In this document: positions 9,798 to 17,487 of the stretch, one piece after another
How the letters are laid out: each line of letters starts with the position of its first letter
How positions within the stretch are numbered: the first letter of the stretch is position 1
From: Gammaproteobacteria bacterium
GTDB taxonomy: Bacteria; Pseudomonadota; Gammaproteobacteria; SZUA-229
Direction: 5' to 3'
Assembly (NCBI GenBank): GCA_013138755.1
Contig: WTCC01000160.1
Location: 1 to 23,258, forward strand
DNA: 23,258 bases
Notes under the pieces: model-generated
The model's database searches: none
What the model was told of the DNA's origin: nothing
What the model saw: the letters and a program-made list of their open reading frames with translations, nothing else
Translations under genes and position numbers: made by a program

Positions 9798-11126
9798 TTA
9801 CTGTTTGCCAACGATAACGGTAACCATCTTGTCAGGATGTATACGGCGGGTTAAGGCATCATTTATTTTTTTCACATCAACCGATTTTATATTATCTAAA
9901 AAACGATCAAGGTAATCGATCGGCAGATCATAAAAACCGATCATAGAAAGATACCCTAGTAATTTGCTATTACCGTCCATCTTCAATGCAAAGCCACCGG
10001 TGATATTACTCATGGTATCAGCAAGCTCTTTTTTTTCAGGGCCATTATCAACATACTTTTTAAGCTCCTGATTGAGCAATAATAAAGCCTGCTGCGTCTG
10101 TTCAGTTTTAGTCTGCATACCCATTGTAAACAGACCATTTTCTCGCAGTGGCGCGAAATAACTATACACGCTGTAGGCCAGCCCCTTATCTTCACGGATC
10201 ACTTCGACCAGGCGGGAAGCGAAACCACTACCACCAAAAGGATGATTTGCCACATACAGACTGAAATAATCTTCATCACCACGCTTAACACCCGTTTGCC
10301 CGACAAATATATGTGTTTGCGCCGAAGGATAATCGATAATGATTTTTTTCGCTTCCGCCAAAGGTTTTACCGGTGGTAACGCTATCGCTTTCTCGGCGAC
10401 CGGTAACGACGAAACCACTGCTTTAACGATCTCCTCAGCTTGCCAGCGTTCCACATCTCCGACGATAGCAACAGTGGCATTGTTCGCCACATAGTACTGC
10501 TTGTAGAAAGCACGGACATCATCCAGCGTTATCTTCTCTAAGCTTTCTTCGCTCCCCGAGCCCGGTGAAGCATATGGATGATCACCAAAAACAGCTTTAT
10601 TAAAAGCCTCACTTGCGATTGCAGATGGTGATTGCTGGCGTGCCTTCACAGCAACCTTCATATGAGTGAGGTCACGCTGAAATGCATCCCGTGGAAAGTC
10701 CGGCTGAGTTAATACCTCAGTCAAACTTTCAATAGCAGTACTCAGATAGCGAGACTCGGTAAGAGACCTCACACCCACCACTGCCATATCACGCCCGGCT
10801 TCAAAACTTATCTGCGCACCCACGGACTCAAAGACCTCCGCAATTTCCTGTGATGTTTTACCGGCAGCACCTTCAGACAATAAACCATTTGTCAGTGCGG
10901 CCAAACCACTTAGACCATCATCTCTCGCACTGCCGGCATCAAATACGACACGCACATCAAGCATAGGGGTTTCATTTGCCGATACGAATAGTACTTTTAT
11001 ACCATTCGCTGTTTGCCAGGTTTGAATTTTTGGTGTCGCGCTAGCAGCAACACTGAACAGCATCAAAAGTAACATGATGACCATTTTTCTTGTTTGCAAG
11101 AATGTGCTACCCAACTTACTGTCCAT
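9798..11126 (-). CDS. M16-family peptidase-like protein lacking the zinc motif (inactive partner)
   Basis: A 442-residue exported M16 (insulinase-like) protein. A signal peptide is visible to the Ala-Ser-Ala before TPKIQT (about residue 30). Two M16 repeats follow. Where active members have HxxEH, this one has GLSGLAALTNGLL, with no His or Glu, so it cannot bind zinc. The substrate-binding C-terminal half is retained (GGSGFASRLVEVIREDKGLAYSVYSYF). This is the usual picture of the non-catalytic subunit of an M16B heterodimer, and the active subunit is encoded just upstream with an 11-base overlap. A strong AGGAG sits seven bases before the ATG at 11126, confirming that start within the upstream gene. 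The substrate is unknown. Confidence 0.88.
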   Translation of the reverse strand: MDSKLGSTFLQTRKMVIMLLLMLFSVAASATPKIQTWQTANGIKVLFVSANETPMLDVRVVFDAGSARDDGLSGLAALTNGLLSEGAAGKTSQEIAEVFESVGAQISFEAGRDMAVVGVRSLTESRYLSTAIESLTEVLTQPDFPRDAFQRDLTHMKVAVKARQQSPSAIASEAFNKAVFGDHPYASPGSGSEESLEKITLDDVRAFYKQYYVANNATVAIVGDVERWQAEEIVKAVVSSLPVAEKAIALPPVKPLAEAKKIIIDYPSAQTHIFVGQTGVKRGDEDYFSLYVANHPFGGSGFASRLVEVIREDKGLAYSVYSYFAPLRENGLFTMGMQTKTEQTQQALLLLNQELKKYVDNGPEKKELADTMSNITGGFALKMDGNSKLLGYLSMIGFYDLPIDYLDRFLDNIKSVDVKKINDALTRRIHPDKMVTVIVGKQ

Positions 11127-12534
11127 GAGTTACTCCTGCTGACGATGTTGCTTTTGTTCCATTCTCTATTGGTAACGGATTGAGTATTGCTACGGTTAAA
11201 CGCTCATCAGTTAAGTATTTATTTGCTACCTGCTGCACTTGCAGAGCTGTCACAGCCAGGATCTTCTCCACATAGTCATCCTTTATCTGCCACGGCAACC
11301 CGATGGTATCCAGCATACCAACCTCCATCGCCTGATAAAACATTGAATCCTGCTGATACACCTGAGATGCAACTACCTGTGCCTTTACGCGATCGAGCTC
11401 ACCCTCGTCTGGCAACAGAGATTTAATCGTGCTGACTTCTTCACGAAGTGCAAATTCAAGAACATCTACCTCTACCCCTTCATTGGGCACGGCTGACAAG
11501 GTAAACAAGGTTTCGTGCCGTGAAGTCATACCGTAGCCGGCACCCGCACTACTGGCAATCTCCTGTCCACGCACAAGATTTTTACTAAAGCGAGCACTCT
11601 GTCCACCATCAAGCACGCCTGCCAGTACTTCTAGTGCGTACATCTCCCACTCCGTATCCCCATTAACGATATCTGGCGTTAACACGGGCACTTTGTAACC
11701 CATGATGAGATACGGAAGTTTTGCTGGCAGCTCGACAGTCAGCCTTTGCGTGCCATATTGCCGCGCTTCATGCCGGGGTTTTAATTCAGGTATGACAGAA
11801 GCATTCAGCTGCCCAAAGTGTTCTTTAGCCAAACGATAAACATCGTCAGCAACAACATCACCGGCAACGACCAGAGTCGCATTATTTGGTGCATACCATG
11901 TCTCATACCACTTACGCGCATCATCCACAGTAAGTGTATCGAGATCCTCCATCCAGCCAACGATAGGACGACGGTATGGACTATTGGTATAAGCCACTGC
12001 ATTAAATCTCTCATAAGTTAACGCCGTGGGCTTGTCGTCCGTACGCAAACGGCGCTCTTCTTTTACCACTTCGATTTCTTTGAGAAATTCTTTTTCTTCG
12101 AATATCGTATTTCTCATGCGATCCGCTTCCATCTCCAGACACAGCTCAAGTTTGTCGTTCGTTATCTTCTGAAAATAAGCAGTATAGTCGCGACCAGTAA
12201 ACGCATTTTCCTCACCGCCATTTGCTGCCACAATATCTGAAAATTCGCCAGCTGGGTGCTTTTCGGTACCCTTGAACATCATATGTTCCAGAACATGTGA
12301 GACACCGGTAATACCATCATGCTCATAACTGGAGCCAACCTTATACCAAACCTGTGACACCACTATCGGCGCACGATGATTCTCGATGACAAGAACCTTC
12401 ATACCATTTGATAATGTATAGGATTGTACTGCCGCTCTGTCCTGATCAGTCAAAGGCTCTTTACTGTCAAACAGCACCCAACCTAACACCACTGTTGAAA
12501 CAGCAACTACACCAACAATTAATTTCAAATTCAT
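11116..12534 (-). CDS. M16-family zinc metallopeptidase (active subunit)
   Basis: A 472-residue periplasmic or membrane-anchored zinc protease. An N-terminal hydrophobic segment (about 4-22) serves as signal or anchor. The inverted zinc motif HVLEH is intact: His80 and His84 are ligands, Glu83 is the catalytic base, and the third ligand is expected at Glu159/Glu160 in VVKEERR, the usual distance downstream. The C-terminal half holds the conserved GGQSARFSKNLVRGQEIASSAGAGYG segment. It overlaps its inactive partner by 11 bases, and the two probably form a heterodimeric chamber that degrades peptides. It is the first gene of the minus-strand operon, divergent from ftsY by 148 bases. Confidence 0.92.
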   Translation of the reverse strand: MNLKLIVGVVAVSTVVLGWVLFDSKEPLTDQDRAAVQSYTLSNGMKVLVIENHRAPIVVSQVWYKVGSSYEHDGITGVSHVLEHMMFKGTEKHPAGEFSDIVAANGGEENAFTGRDYTAYFQKITNDKLELCLEMEADRMRNTIFEEKEFLKEIEVVKEERRLRTDDKPTALTYERFNAVAYTNSPYRRPIVGWMEDLDTLTVDDARKWYETWYAPNNATLVVAGDVVADDVYRLAKEHFGQLNASVIPELKPRHEARQYGTQRLTVELPAKLPYLIMGYKVPVLTPDIVNGDTEWEMYALEVLAGVLDGGQSARFSKNLVRGQEIASSAGAGYGMTSRHETLFTLSAVPNEGVEVDVLEFALREEVSTIKSLLPDEGELDRVKAQVVASQVYQQDSMFYQAMEVGMLDTIGLPWQIKDDYVEKILAVTALQVQQVANKYLTDERLTVAILNPLPIENGTKATSSAGVTHGQ

Positions 12535-12643
12535 TAATAAAATCTCTTAATAAAAATTTCGTTTTACACCATAAACCAATCAGAAAGAATGCAAATCGAA
12601 TCAACACACACCTTCATTTTCTTTCAACTATCCGGTCAAGTGA

Positions 12644-12652
12644 TGATAGGAT
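12644..12652 (+). promoter_or_regulatory. Possible extended -10 promoter for ftsY
   Basis: TGATAGGAT fits the extended -10 pattern TGnTAnnnT and would start transcription about 25 bases before the ftsY ATG. The matching -35 (TTCAAC, 12623-12628) is poor. This is a candidate only; the rest of the divergent 148-base gap shows nothing else convincing. Confidence 0.3.
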
Positions 12653-12682
12653 ACATCAATTATTTTCACCGTACGAATCATC

Positions 12683-13702
12683 ATGTTTGGCTTCATAAAA
12701 CGCAAACAAAAAAAAGACAAAGTAGCCGATAAAGTTTCTACGGAAACCCTGCCTGTTTCTGACCCAACGACGGCAGAAAGCAATCCTACCGATCTAAGCA
12801 AATCCCTCGAGAAAACCAAACGGTCGTTCTCCGACGGCATGGCCGATTTCTTTCTCGGTAAAAAGAGCATCGACGACGAACTGCTTGATGAACTGGAAAC
12901 ACGCTTACTCAGTGCCGACGTTGGCATTGATGCTACCACAACTATCATCGATGAATTGCAAAGCGATATCTCCCGTAAGGCAATCAATGATGCAGAAGGC
13001 CTTCACATCAAACTAGCGCAGATAATGAAGTCCATCCTGCAGCCCTGCGAACAATCATTAAGTAGCGTGATCGCAAACACTGAATCAGATAAACCCTTTG
13101 TTATCCTGGTCGTCGGAATCAATGGCGCAGGCAAAACGACCAGTATCGGTAAACTTGCTAATCATTTTATCCAGCAGGGAAAATCCGTCATGCTGGCTGC
13201 AGGTGATACCTTTCGCGCTGCAGCCGTCGAGCAGTTACAGGAATGGGGGAAACGCAACAATGTGCCCGTTGTTGCTCAGGGCACAGGCGCTGACCCGGCA
13301 TCTGTAATCTTTGACGCGGTGGCGTCAGCAAGTTCAAAAAATATCGACATCGTCATCGCCGATACAGCCGGACGTCTGCACACACAAGATAACCTCATGG
13401 ATGAACTGGCAAAGATCAAACGCGTGCTGGGAAAACTTGACCCCGATGCCCCACACGAAACCCTGATCGTCATGGATGCAGGTTTTGGTCAAAACGCACT
13501 ACATCAGGTACAGCAATTTCATGACGCTATCGGATTAACCGGTATGGCCGTTACCAAACTGGATGGTACCGCTAAAGGCGGTATATTATTTTCTATTGCA
13601 AACACGCTAAGCCTGCCGGTTCGTTTTATCGGTGTCGGTGAAAGTATCAATGACCTGCGCCCATTTAATGCCAGCGAGTTCGTCGATGCCCTGCTGGAAT
13701 AA
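12683..13702 (+). CDS. ftsY: Signal recognition particle receptor FtsY
   Basis: A 339-residue SRP GTPase that docks ribosome-SRP complexes at the inner membrane for co-translational insertion. A short charged A region (1-50, beginning MFGFIKRKQKK) is followed by the four-helix N domain and the G domain: G1 GINGAGKTT (145-153), DTFRAAAVEQL (175-185), DTAGRL (227-232), TKLDGTAKGG (291-300) and the C-terminal FIGVGESINDLRPF. The one oddity is the DAxTGQN motif, which reads DAGFGQN with Phe268 in place of the usual Thr. It heads the ftsY-ftsE-ftsX cluster typical of proteobacteria. No clear Shine-Dalgarno precedes the ATG. Confidence 0.96.
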   Translation: MFGFIKRKQKKDKVADKVSTETLPVSDPTTAESNPTDLSKSLEKTKRSFSDGMADFFLGKKSIDDELLDELETRLLSADVGIDATTTIIDELQSDISRKAINDAEGLHIKLAQIMKSILQPCEQSLSSVIANTESDKPFVILVVGINGAGKTTSIGKLANHFIQQGKSVMLAAGDTFRAAAVEQLQEWGKRNNVPVVAQGTGADPASVIFDAVASASSKNIDIVIADTAGRLHTQDNLMDELAKIKRVLGKLDPDAPHETLIVMDAGFGQNALHQVQQFHDAIGLTGMAVTKLDGTAKGGILFSIANTLSLPVRFIGVGESINDLRPFNASEFVDALLE

Positions 13703-13714
13703 AACTAATGGACA

Positions 13715-13793
13715 GTGAACAACTAATAGTGAATAACACAAGACTAAAAACCTGCGCCCGCTACTGTTCACCATTCACTATTCACCATTCACC
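13715..13793. repeat. Heptamer repeat cluster in both orientations (GTGAAtA / ATTCACc)
   Basis: The 97-base gap between ftsY and ftsE has four contiguous heptamers, GTTCACC, ATTCACT, ATTCACC and ATTCACC (13766-13793). The inverted forms GTGAACA (13715-13721) and GTGAATA (13729-13735) lie upstream on the same seven-base period. Pairs such as GTGAACA/TGTTCAC (7 bases) and TAGTGAAT/ATTCACTA (8 bases) could form alternative hairpins in the transcript. It may be a slipped-strand or dispersed intergenic repeat; no function is shown. Confidence 0.6.
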
Positions 13794-13799
13794 GCTCTC

Positions 13800-14483
13800 A
13801 TGATCCATTTCGATAATATCTGCAAACGTTATCCTGGCGGACATGATGCCTTAAATCGAATAAATTTACGTCTACCCAAGGGTCAAATGGCCTTTCTTAC
13901 CGGCCATTCAGGCGCTGGAAAAAGCACCTTATTAAAACTAATTGCCATGATAGAGCGGCCGACACGCGGGCAGATATTTCTCGATGGCGTCAACTTAAAC
14001 AACATCAGCAACCGAAAAATTCCATACATCAGGCGTAATATCGGCATCATATTTCAAAATCACCACCTGCTCTACGATCGCCCAGTGTTCGATAATGTCG
14101 CCATGCCGCTTATCATTCAGGGGTACCGACGTCAGGAGATACACAAACGTGTCAGAGCTGCATTAAATCAAGTCGGCCTATTGAGTAAAGAAAAGTCAGA
14201 ACCTATTACTCTTTCTGGCGGCGAACAACAACGCGTCGGTATCGCACGCGCCATCGTCCACAAACCTTTGTTACTGCTTGCAGATGAACCAACTGGTAAT
14301 CTCGACCCGGAGCTGTCGCTGGAAATCATGCAGCTGTTCGCCCGCTTTAATCAGGTCGGCACCACGGTATTAATAGCCAGTCATGATCTCGACCTAATCA
14401 AACTCATCGGAGCACCAAGCATCAGCCTGCAAGATGGAAAAGTAGCTCACAACGGGTTACCTTTCACCGTGAGCAACAACTGA
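13800..14483 (+). CDS. ftsE: Cell division ABC transporter ATP-binding protein FtsE
   Basis: A 227-residue ABC ATPase that pairs with FtsX and regulates periplasmic peptidoglycan hydrolysis (through EnvC in E. coli) and divisome assembly. Walker [10 protein letters not shown] (35-43), Q-loop FQNHHLL, signature LSGGEQQR (138-145), Walker [11 protein letters not shown] and switch His in ASHD are all intact. Length is normal. ftsX starts one base after its stop, so the two are translationally linked. The heptamer repeat cluster lies immediately upstream and no Shine-Dalgarno is obvious. Confidence 0.96.
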   Translation: MIHFDNICKRYPGGHDALNRINLRLPKGQMAFLTGHSGAGKSTLLKLIAMIERPTRGQIFLDGVNLNNISNRKIPYIRRNIGIIFQNHHLLYDRPVFDNVAMPLIIQGYRRQEIHKRVRAALNQVGLLSKEKSEPITLSGGEQQRVGIARAIVHKPLLLLADEPTGNLDPELSLEIMQLFARFNQVGTTVLIASHDLDLIKLIGAPSISLQDGKVAHNGLPFTVSNN

Positions 14484-14484
14484 G

Positions 14485-15429
14485 ATGCGCAACAGCCCAC
14501 ATAGAAAGAACCGACTACGCTCATATTTCAGCCACCATCTACAAGTCAGCCTCGCCAGTCTGGGGCGCCTCTACGCTCAACCCGCCGCCACGCTGATGAC
14601 GACAGCCGTTATCGCCATCGCTCTTGCGCTACCCGTCGGTTTATACATCGCACTGGATAATGTCAGCAAACTCAGCAGTGACTGGGATGGCTCAACGCAG
14701 ATCTCTTTGTTTTTACATACCCATGTCAAAAACAGTGATGCACAAAAATTAATGAATCGCTTGCAGAAACACAGACACATAAAAAAAATCGATTTCATTA
14801 CCAAAGAACAAGGCCTGGAACAATTTAGAGAAACCTCAGGCTTTGGTGATGCCTTAAAGTATCTGGATGACAACCCCCTACCCATCGTGCTGGTCATACA
14901 CCCCAGGATAAAAGAAAATCAGGCAACCACAACAACTCGCCTGGTCAAAGAACTGAGTAAGAATAAATTGGTCGAACTGGCGCAACTGGATGTGCAATGG
15001 GTAAAACGTCTTTACACCCTGCTGGAGATCGCCCACAGAAGCATCTGGGTCATCAGCACGATGCTGGCTTTCGCTGTCTTGTTAATTATCGGCAACACCA
15101 TTCGGCTAGACATACAAAATCGCCGTGAAGAAATTGAGGTATCCAAACTCATTGGCGCTTCGGATGCCTTTATCCGGCGGCCTTTTTTATATACTGGCTT
15201 ATGGTATGGCATCATCGGTGGTCTGCTCGCTACCATCGTTACATTCATAACATTATTATTAATAGAAAGCCCTATTCACCGACTAGCACTGCTTTACCAC
15301 AGCGATTTCCATCTACATGGGCTGGGTTTTGCAAAAACGCTATTATTGATACTCATCAGTTGCTCACTAGGACTCATTGGCTCATGGATAGCGGTAAGCA
15401 GACACTTAAAAGAAATCGAACCATGCTGA
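14485..15429 (+). CDS. ftsX: Cell division protein FtsX
   Basis: A 314-residue inner-membrane permease-fold subunit of FtsEX. A basic cytoplasmic N-terminus is followed by a first membrane segment (about 36-58), a periplasmic domain (about 60-175, with ISLFLHTHVKNSDAQKL) that contacts the hydrolase activator, and three further membrane segments (about 186-207, 233-258 and 287-306). The conserved cytoplasmic stretch NRREEIEVSKLIGASDAFIRRPF is present. It starts one base past ftsE. rpoH follows after a gap holding a CIRCE element. Confidence 0.95.
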   Translation: MRNSPHRKNRLRSYFSHHLQVSLASLGRLYAQPAATLMTTAVIAIALALPVGLYIALDNVSKLSSDWDGSTQISLFLHTHVKNSDAQKLMNRLQKHRHIKKIDFITKEQGLEQFRETSGFGDALKYLDDNPLPIVLVIHPRIKENQATTTTRLVKELSKNKLVELAQLDVQWVKRLYTLLEIAHRSIWVISTMLAFAVLLIIGNTIRLDIQNRREEIEVSKLIGASDAFIRRPFLYTGLWYGIIGGLLATIVTFITLLLIESPIHRLALLYHSDFHLHGLGFAKTLLLILISCSLGLIGSWIAVSRHLKEIEPC

Positions 15430-15532
15430 TAATTACTTAACATAATCATCTAGTTACAGTAAAAAAAGTTTTCCGGGCGACAGCCATCTTTGTTCAGAGA
15501 ATCAATCAACTTTTAATGAACTTTCCTCATAA

Positions 15533-15559
15533 TTAGCACTCTTACTTTAGGAGTGCTAA
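15533..15559 (+). promoter_or_regulatory. CIRCE element (HrcA operator) upstream of rpoH
   Basis: TTAGCACTC, nine bases, then GAGTGCTAA: a perfect 9-9-9 inverted repeat with no mismatch to the CIRCE consensus. CIRCE is the binding site of HrcA, the heat-labile repressor that usually controls groESL and dnaKJ. Here it ends 24 bases before the preferred rpoH start at 15584. A -10-like CATAAT (15528-15533) abuts its left arm, so bound HrcA would cover the transcription start. No good -35 is visible. Confidence 0.92.
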
Positions 15560-15583
15560 AATCACCTTATGAGAGAAAACGAT

Positions 15584-16444
15584 ATGACAACAGCTCTGGT
15601 TACGACCCTACAGAATACGCCCTTAAGTGCTGGCAACCTGAATGCGTATATCCGCCAAATTCACAGTATTCCTGTTCTAAGCAGTGAAGAAGAACGTGAG
15701 CTTGCGTTGCGCCTGGAACAACAAGATGATCTTGCCGCTGCACAACAATTAATTATGTCGAATCTGCGCTTCGTGGTAAAAATAGCACGCGGTTACGCGG
15801 GTTACGGTCTTCCACTGGGTGATTTAATTCAGGAAGGTAACATCGGCTTGATGAAAGCGGTAAAACGCTTCTCTGCTAGCCATGAGGTGCGACTGATATC
15901 CTATGCTGTCCACTGGATAAAATCTGAAATCCATGAGTTTGTATTACGTAACTGGCGCATCGTTAAAGTAGCAACGACCAAACCACAACGTAAGTTATTT
16001 TTCAAACTACGTAGCTCTAAAAAAAGATTAGGCTGGTTTAATCAGGATGAAGTTAACGACGTTGCTGAAACATTGGGCGTTAAGCCAGAAACCGTACTTG
16101 AGATGGAATCTCGTTTAAGTGGTAGCGACGTAACTTTTGACCCACCAACAAATGATAATGATGACGAACACCATTTCACCCCTGCTGCTTATCTTACCGA
16201 TGACCGAGCAGATCCAGCCCACCAGCTGGAAAGTGATGACATCCAGTCTCAGCAACTTACTTTAATGAGCGACTCATTAAAAACACTTGATGATCGCAGC
16301 AAGGCCATCATTCAACGTCGCTGGTTAAATGAGGACAAAGCCACGCTACATGAACTGGCTGACGAATATAAAGTGTCTGCTGAACGCATACGTCAGATCG
16401 AAAAAAATGCGTTAGGCAAGATGCGGGTAATCTTCGAAGCTTAG
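15584..16444 (+). CDS. rpoH: RNA polymerase heat-shock sigma factor RpoH (sigma-32)
   Basis: An alternative sigma factor that directs heat-shock gene transcription. From Met at 15584 it is 286 residues and begins MTTALVTTLQNT, like Pseudomonas RpoH. A GAGAG ribosome site sits eight bases upstream. An ATG at 15569 would add five residues but has no ribosome site. Visible: region 2 (NLRFVVKIARGYAGYGLPLGDLIQEGNIGLMKAVKRF, about 60-96), the RpoH box QRKLFFKLR (135-143) that separates RpoH from other sigma-70 paralogues, and the region 4 helix-turn-helix (HELADEYKVSAERIRQIEKNA). A CIRCE element lies just upstream, implying repression by HrcA; a Rho-independent terminator follows. Confidence 0.96.
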   Translation: MTTALVTTLQNTPLSAGNLNAYIRQIHSIPVLSSEEERELALRLEQQDDLAAAQQLIMSNLRFVVKIARGYAGYGLPLGDLIQEGNIGLMKAVKRFSASHEVRLISYAVHWIKSEIHEFVLRNWRIVKVATTKPQRKLFFKLRSSKKRLGWFNQDEVNDVAETLGVKPETVLEMESRLSGSDVTFDPPTNDNDDEHHFTPAAYLTDDRADPAHQLESDDIQSQQLTLMSDSLKTLDDRSKAIIQRRWLNEDKATLHELADEYKVSAERIRQIEKNALGKMRVIFEA

Positions 16445-16468
16445 TTTCTGACAGTAAAACAAGCTAAT

Positions 16469-16496
16469 AAAAAAGACTGCTTATGCGGTCTTTTTT
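16469..16496 (+). terminator. Rho-independent terminator of rpoH
   Basis: An A-run, stem GACTGC / GCGGTC (one G-T wobble) with loop TTAT, then six T, 25 bases after the rpoH stop. The A-run on the left arm can extend the stem against the T-run, so it might also work weakly on the other strand for the convergent bioC. Confidence 0.85.
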
Positions 16497-16549
16497 ATCG
16501 CCTATTAATAGAACATCTAAAATCACTGCAGCCTCACTCTCTACTGTAT

Positions 16550-16573
16550 ACCCCCTCTCCCCATGGGAGAAGG
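16550..16573. repeat. GGGAGA/TCTCCC hairpin between rpoH and bioC
   Basis: TCTCCC, loop CAT, GGGAGA, flanked by C-rich and AAGG sequence, 10 bases from the bioC 3' end. There is no T-run on either strand, so it is not a classic terminator. Its make-up resembles the CCCTCTCC/GGAGAGGG intergenic repeats dispersed in many proteobacterial genomes; that link is inference. Confidence 0.45.
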
Positions 16574-16583
16574 AATTTAACAG

Positions 16584-17462
16584 TTAACGAGTAATTTCGA
16601 CAAACTGCTGACTCGCAGCCTGTAACTTTTTATCCGACTGAACAGGTTTCCACGCATGCCCATAGACGATTTCATAAGTTGCCGGCAATACATCATCTTG
16701 TCTAAACGGCTCATAAGCTTGCCTCACCGTTTGTAAAACCGACTTCCCTGTTAAACCTTTCTTGGATCGCTTACCTTGAGAGTTTGCAGCCGTCACATTG
16801 GCACCGATGGCTTTTAGGTCATGCATAATTTCATCAACTGTATCGTAAGTCACCGTCATGACTTCAGCTTCCATTACCGGCTCTGCATAACCATCCTGCA
16901 ATAATGCATCGCCAATATCGTGCATATCGATAAACTGGTTTACATGATTAAACTCATCAACTTTATTCCAGCTATATCGCAGTTCCTTCAGCGTATCAGG
17001 ACCAAAGGTGGAAAATACGAACAGACCGCCTGGTTTAAGTACTCGCTTAGCTTCCAGCAATGCCGCATTCAAGTCGTTACACCATTGCATACTCAAACTG
17101 GAAAAGACCAGATCAAATGTATCATCTGCAAACGGCAGATTCTCGATATCAGCACAGACCAGATGTGGAGCACGAAAAAAGCCGCCATGCCGACCACTCT
17201 TACCGAGCATCTTTTCCGATAGGTCGAGCGCGACAAGCTGAGCTTTTTTGTAACGTTCGAATAGTGCAGGAATGGCCTTGCCGGTTCCCGCGCCTGCATC
17301 TAAAATAAATTCTGGAGTAATTTTTACGATATCCAGCTTTTCAAGCAAACGCTTACAGACCTCATTTTGTAGCACCGCAAACTGCTCATAGCGTTCAGCC
17401 GCACGGTCGAATGCACGGCGAACATCCGCCTGATTAAAAATTTGTAACGCTTCTTGTTTCAT
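16584..17462 (-). CDS. bioC: Malonyl-ACP O-methyltransferase BioC
   Basis: A SAM-dependent methyltransferase that methylates the free carboxyl of malonyl-ACP so that fatty-acid synthesis can build the pimelate part of biotin. From Met at 17462 it is 292 residues. Motifs: N-terminal VRRAFDRAAERYEQFAVLQ typical of BioC, SAM motif ILDAGAGTGKAIPALF, VALDLSEKML, and FDLVFSSLSMQWCNDLNAALLEAKRVLKPGGLFVFSTFGPDTL. A longer in-frame form from 17576 would overlap bioH by 89 bases and adds unconserved sequence, so the shorter start is preferred despite a poor ribosome site. bioH lies 25 bases upstream on the same strand. Confidence 0.92.
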   Translation of the reverse strand: MKQEALQIFNQADVRRAFDRAAERYEQFAVLQNEVCKRLLEKLDIVKITPEFILDAGAGTGKAIPALFERYKKAQLVALDLSEKMLGKSGRHGGFFRAPHLVCADIENLPFADDTFDLVFSSLSMQWCNDLNAALLEAKRVLKPGGLFVFSTFGPDTLKELRYSWNKVDEFNHVNQFIDMHDIGDALLQDGYAEPVMEAEVMTVTYDTVDEIMHDLKAIGANVTAANSQGKRSKKGLTGKSVLQTVRQAYEPFRQDDVLPATYEIVYGHAWKPVQSDKKLQAASQQFVEITR

Positions 17463-17487
17463 ATACTGGATGGGTGATACCGATCGA

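Noticed and set aside
12628..12987. Minus-strand frame with a long serine run opposite the ftsY start
   Set aside because: The serine run is the complement of Asp/Glu-rich codons of FtsY, not a real protein.
15569..15583. RpoH start at the ATG 15569
   Set aside because: No ribosome site before it, while GAGAG precedes the ATG at 15584 and the protein from there matches Pseudomonas RpoH. Kept as an alternative only.
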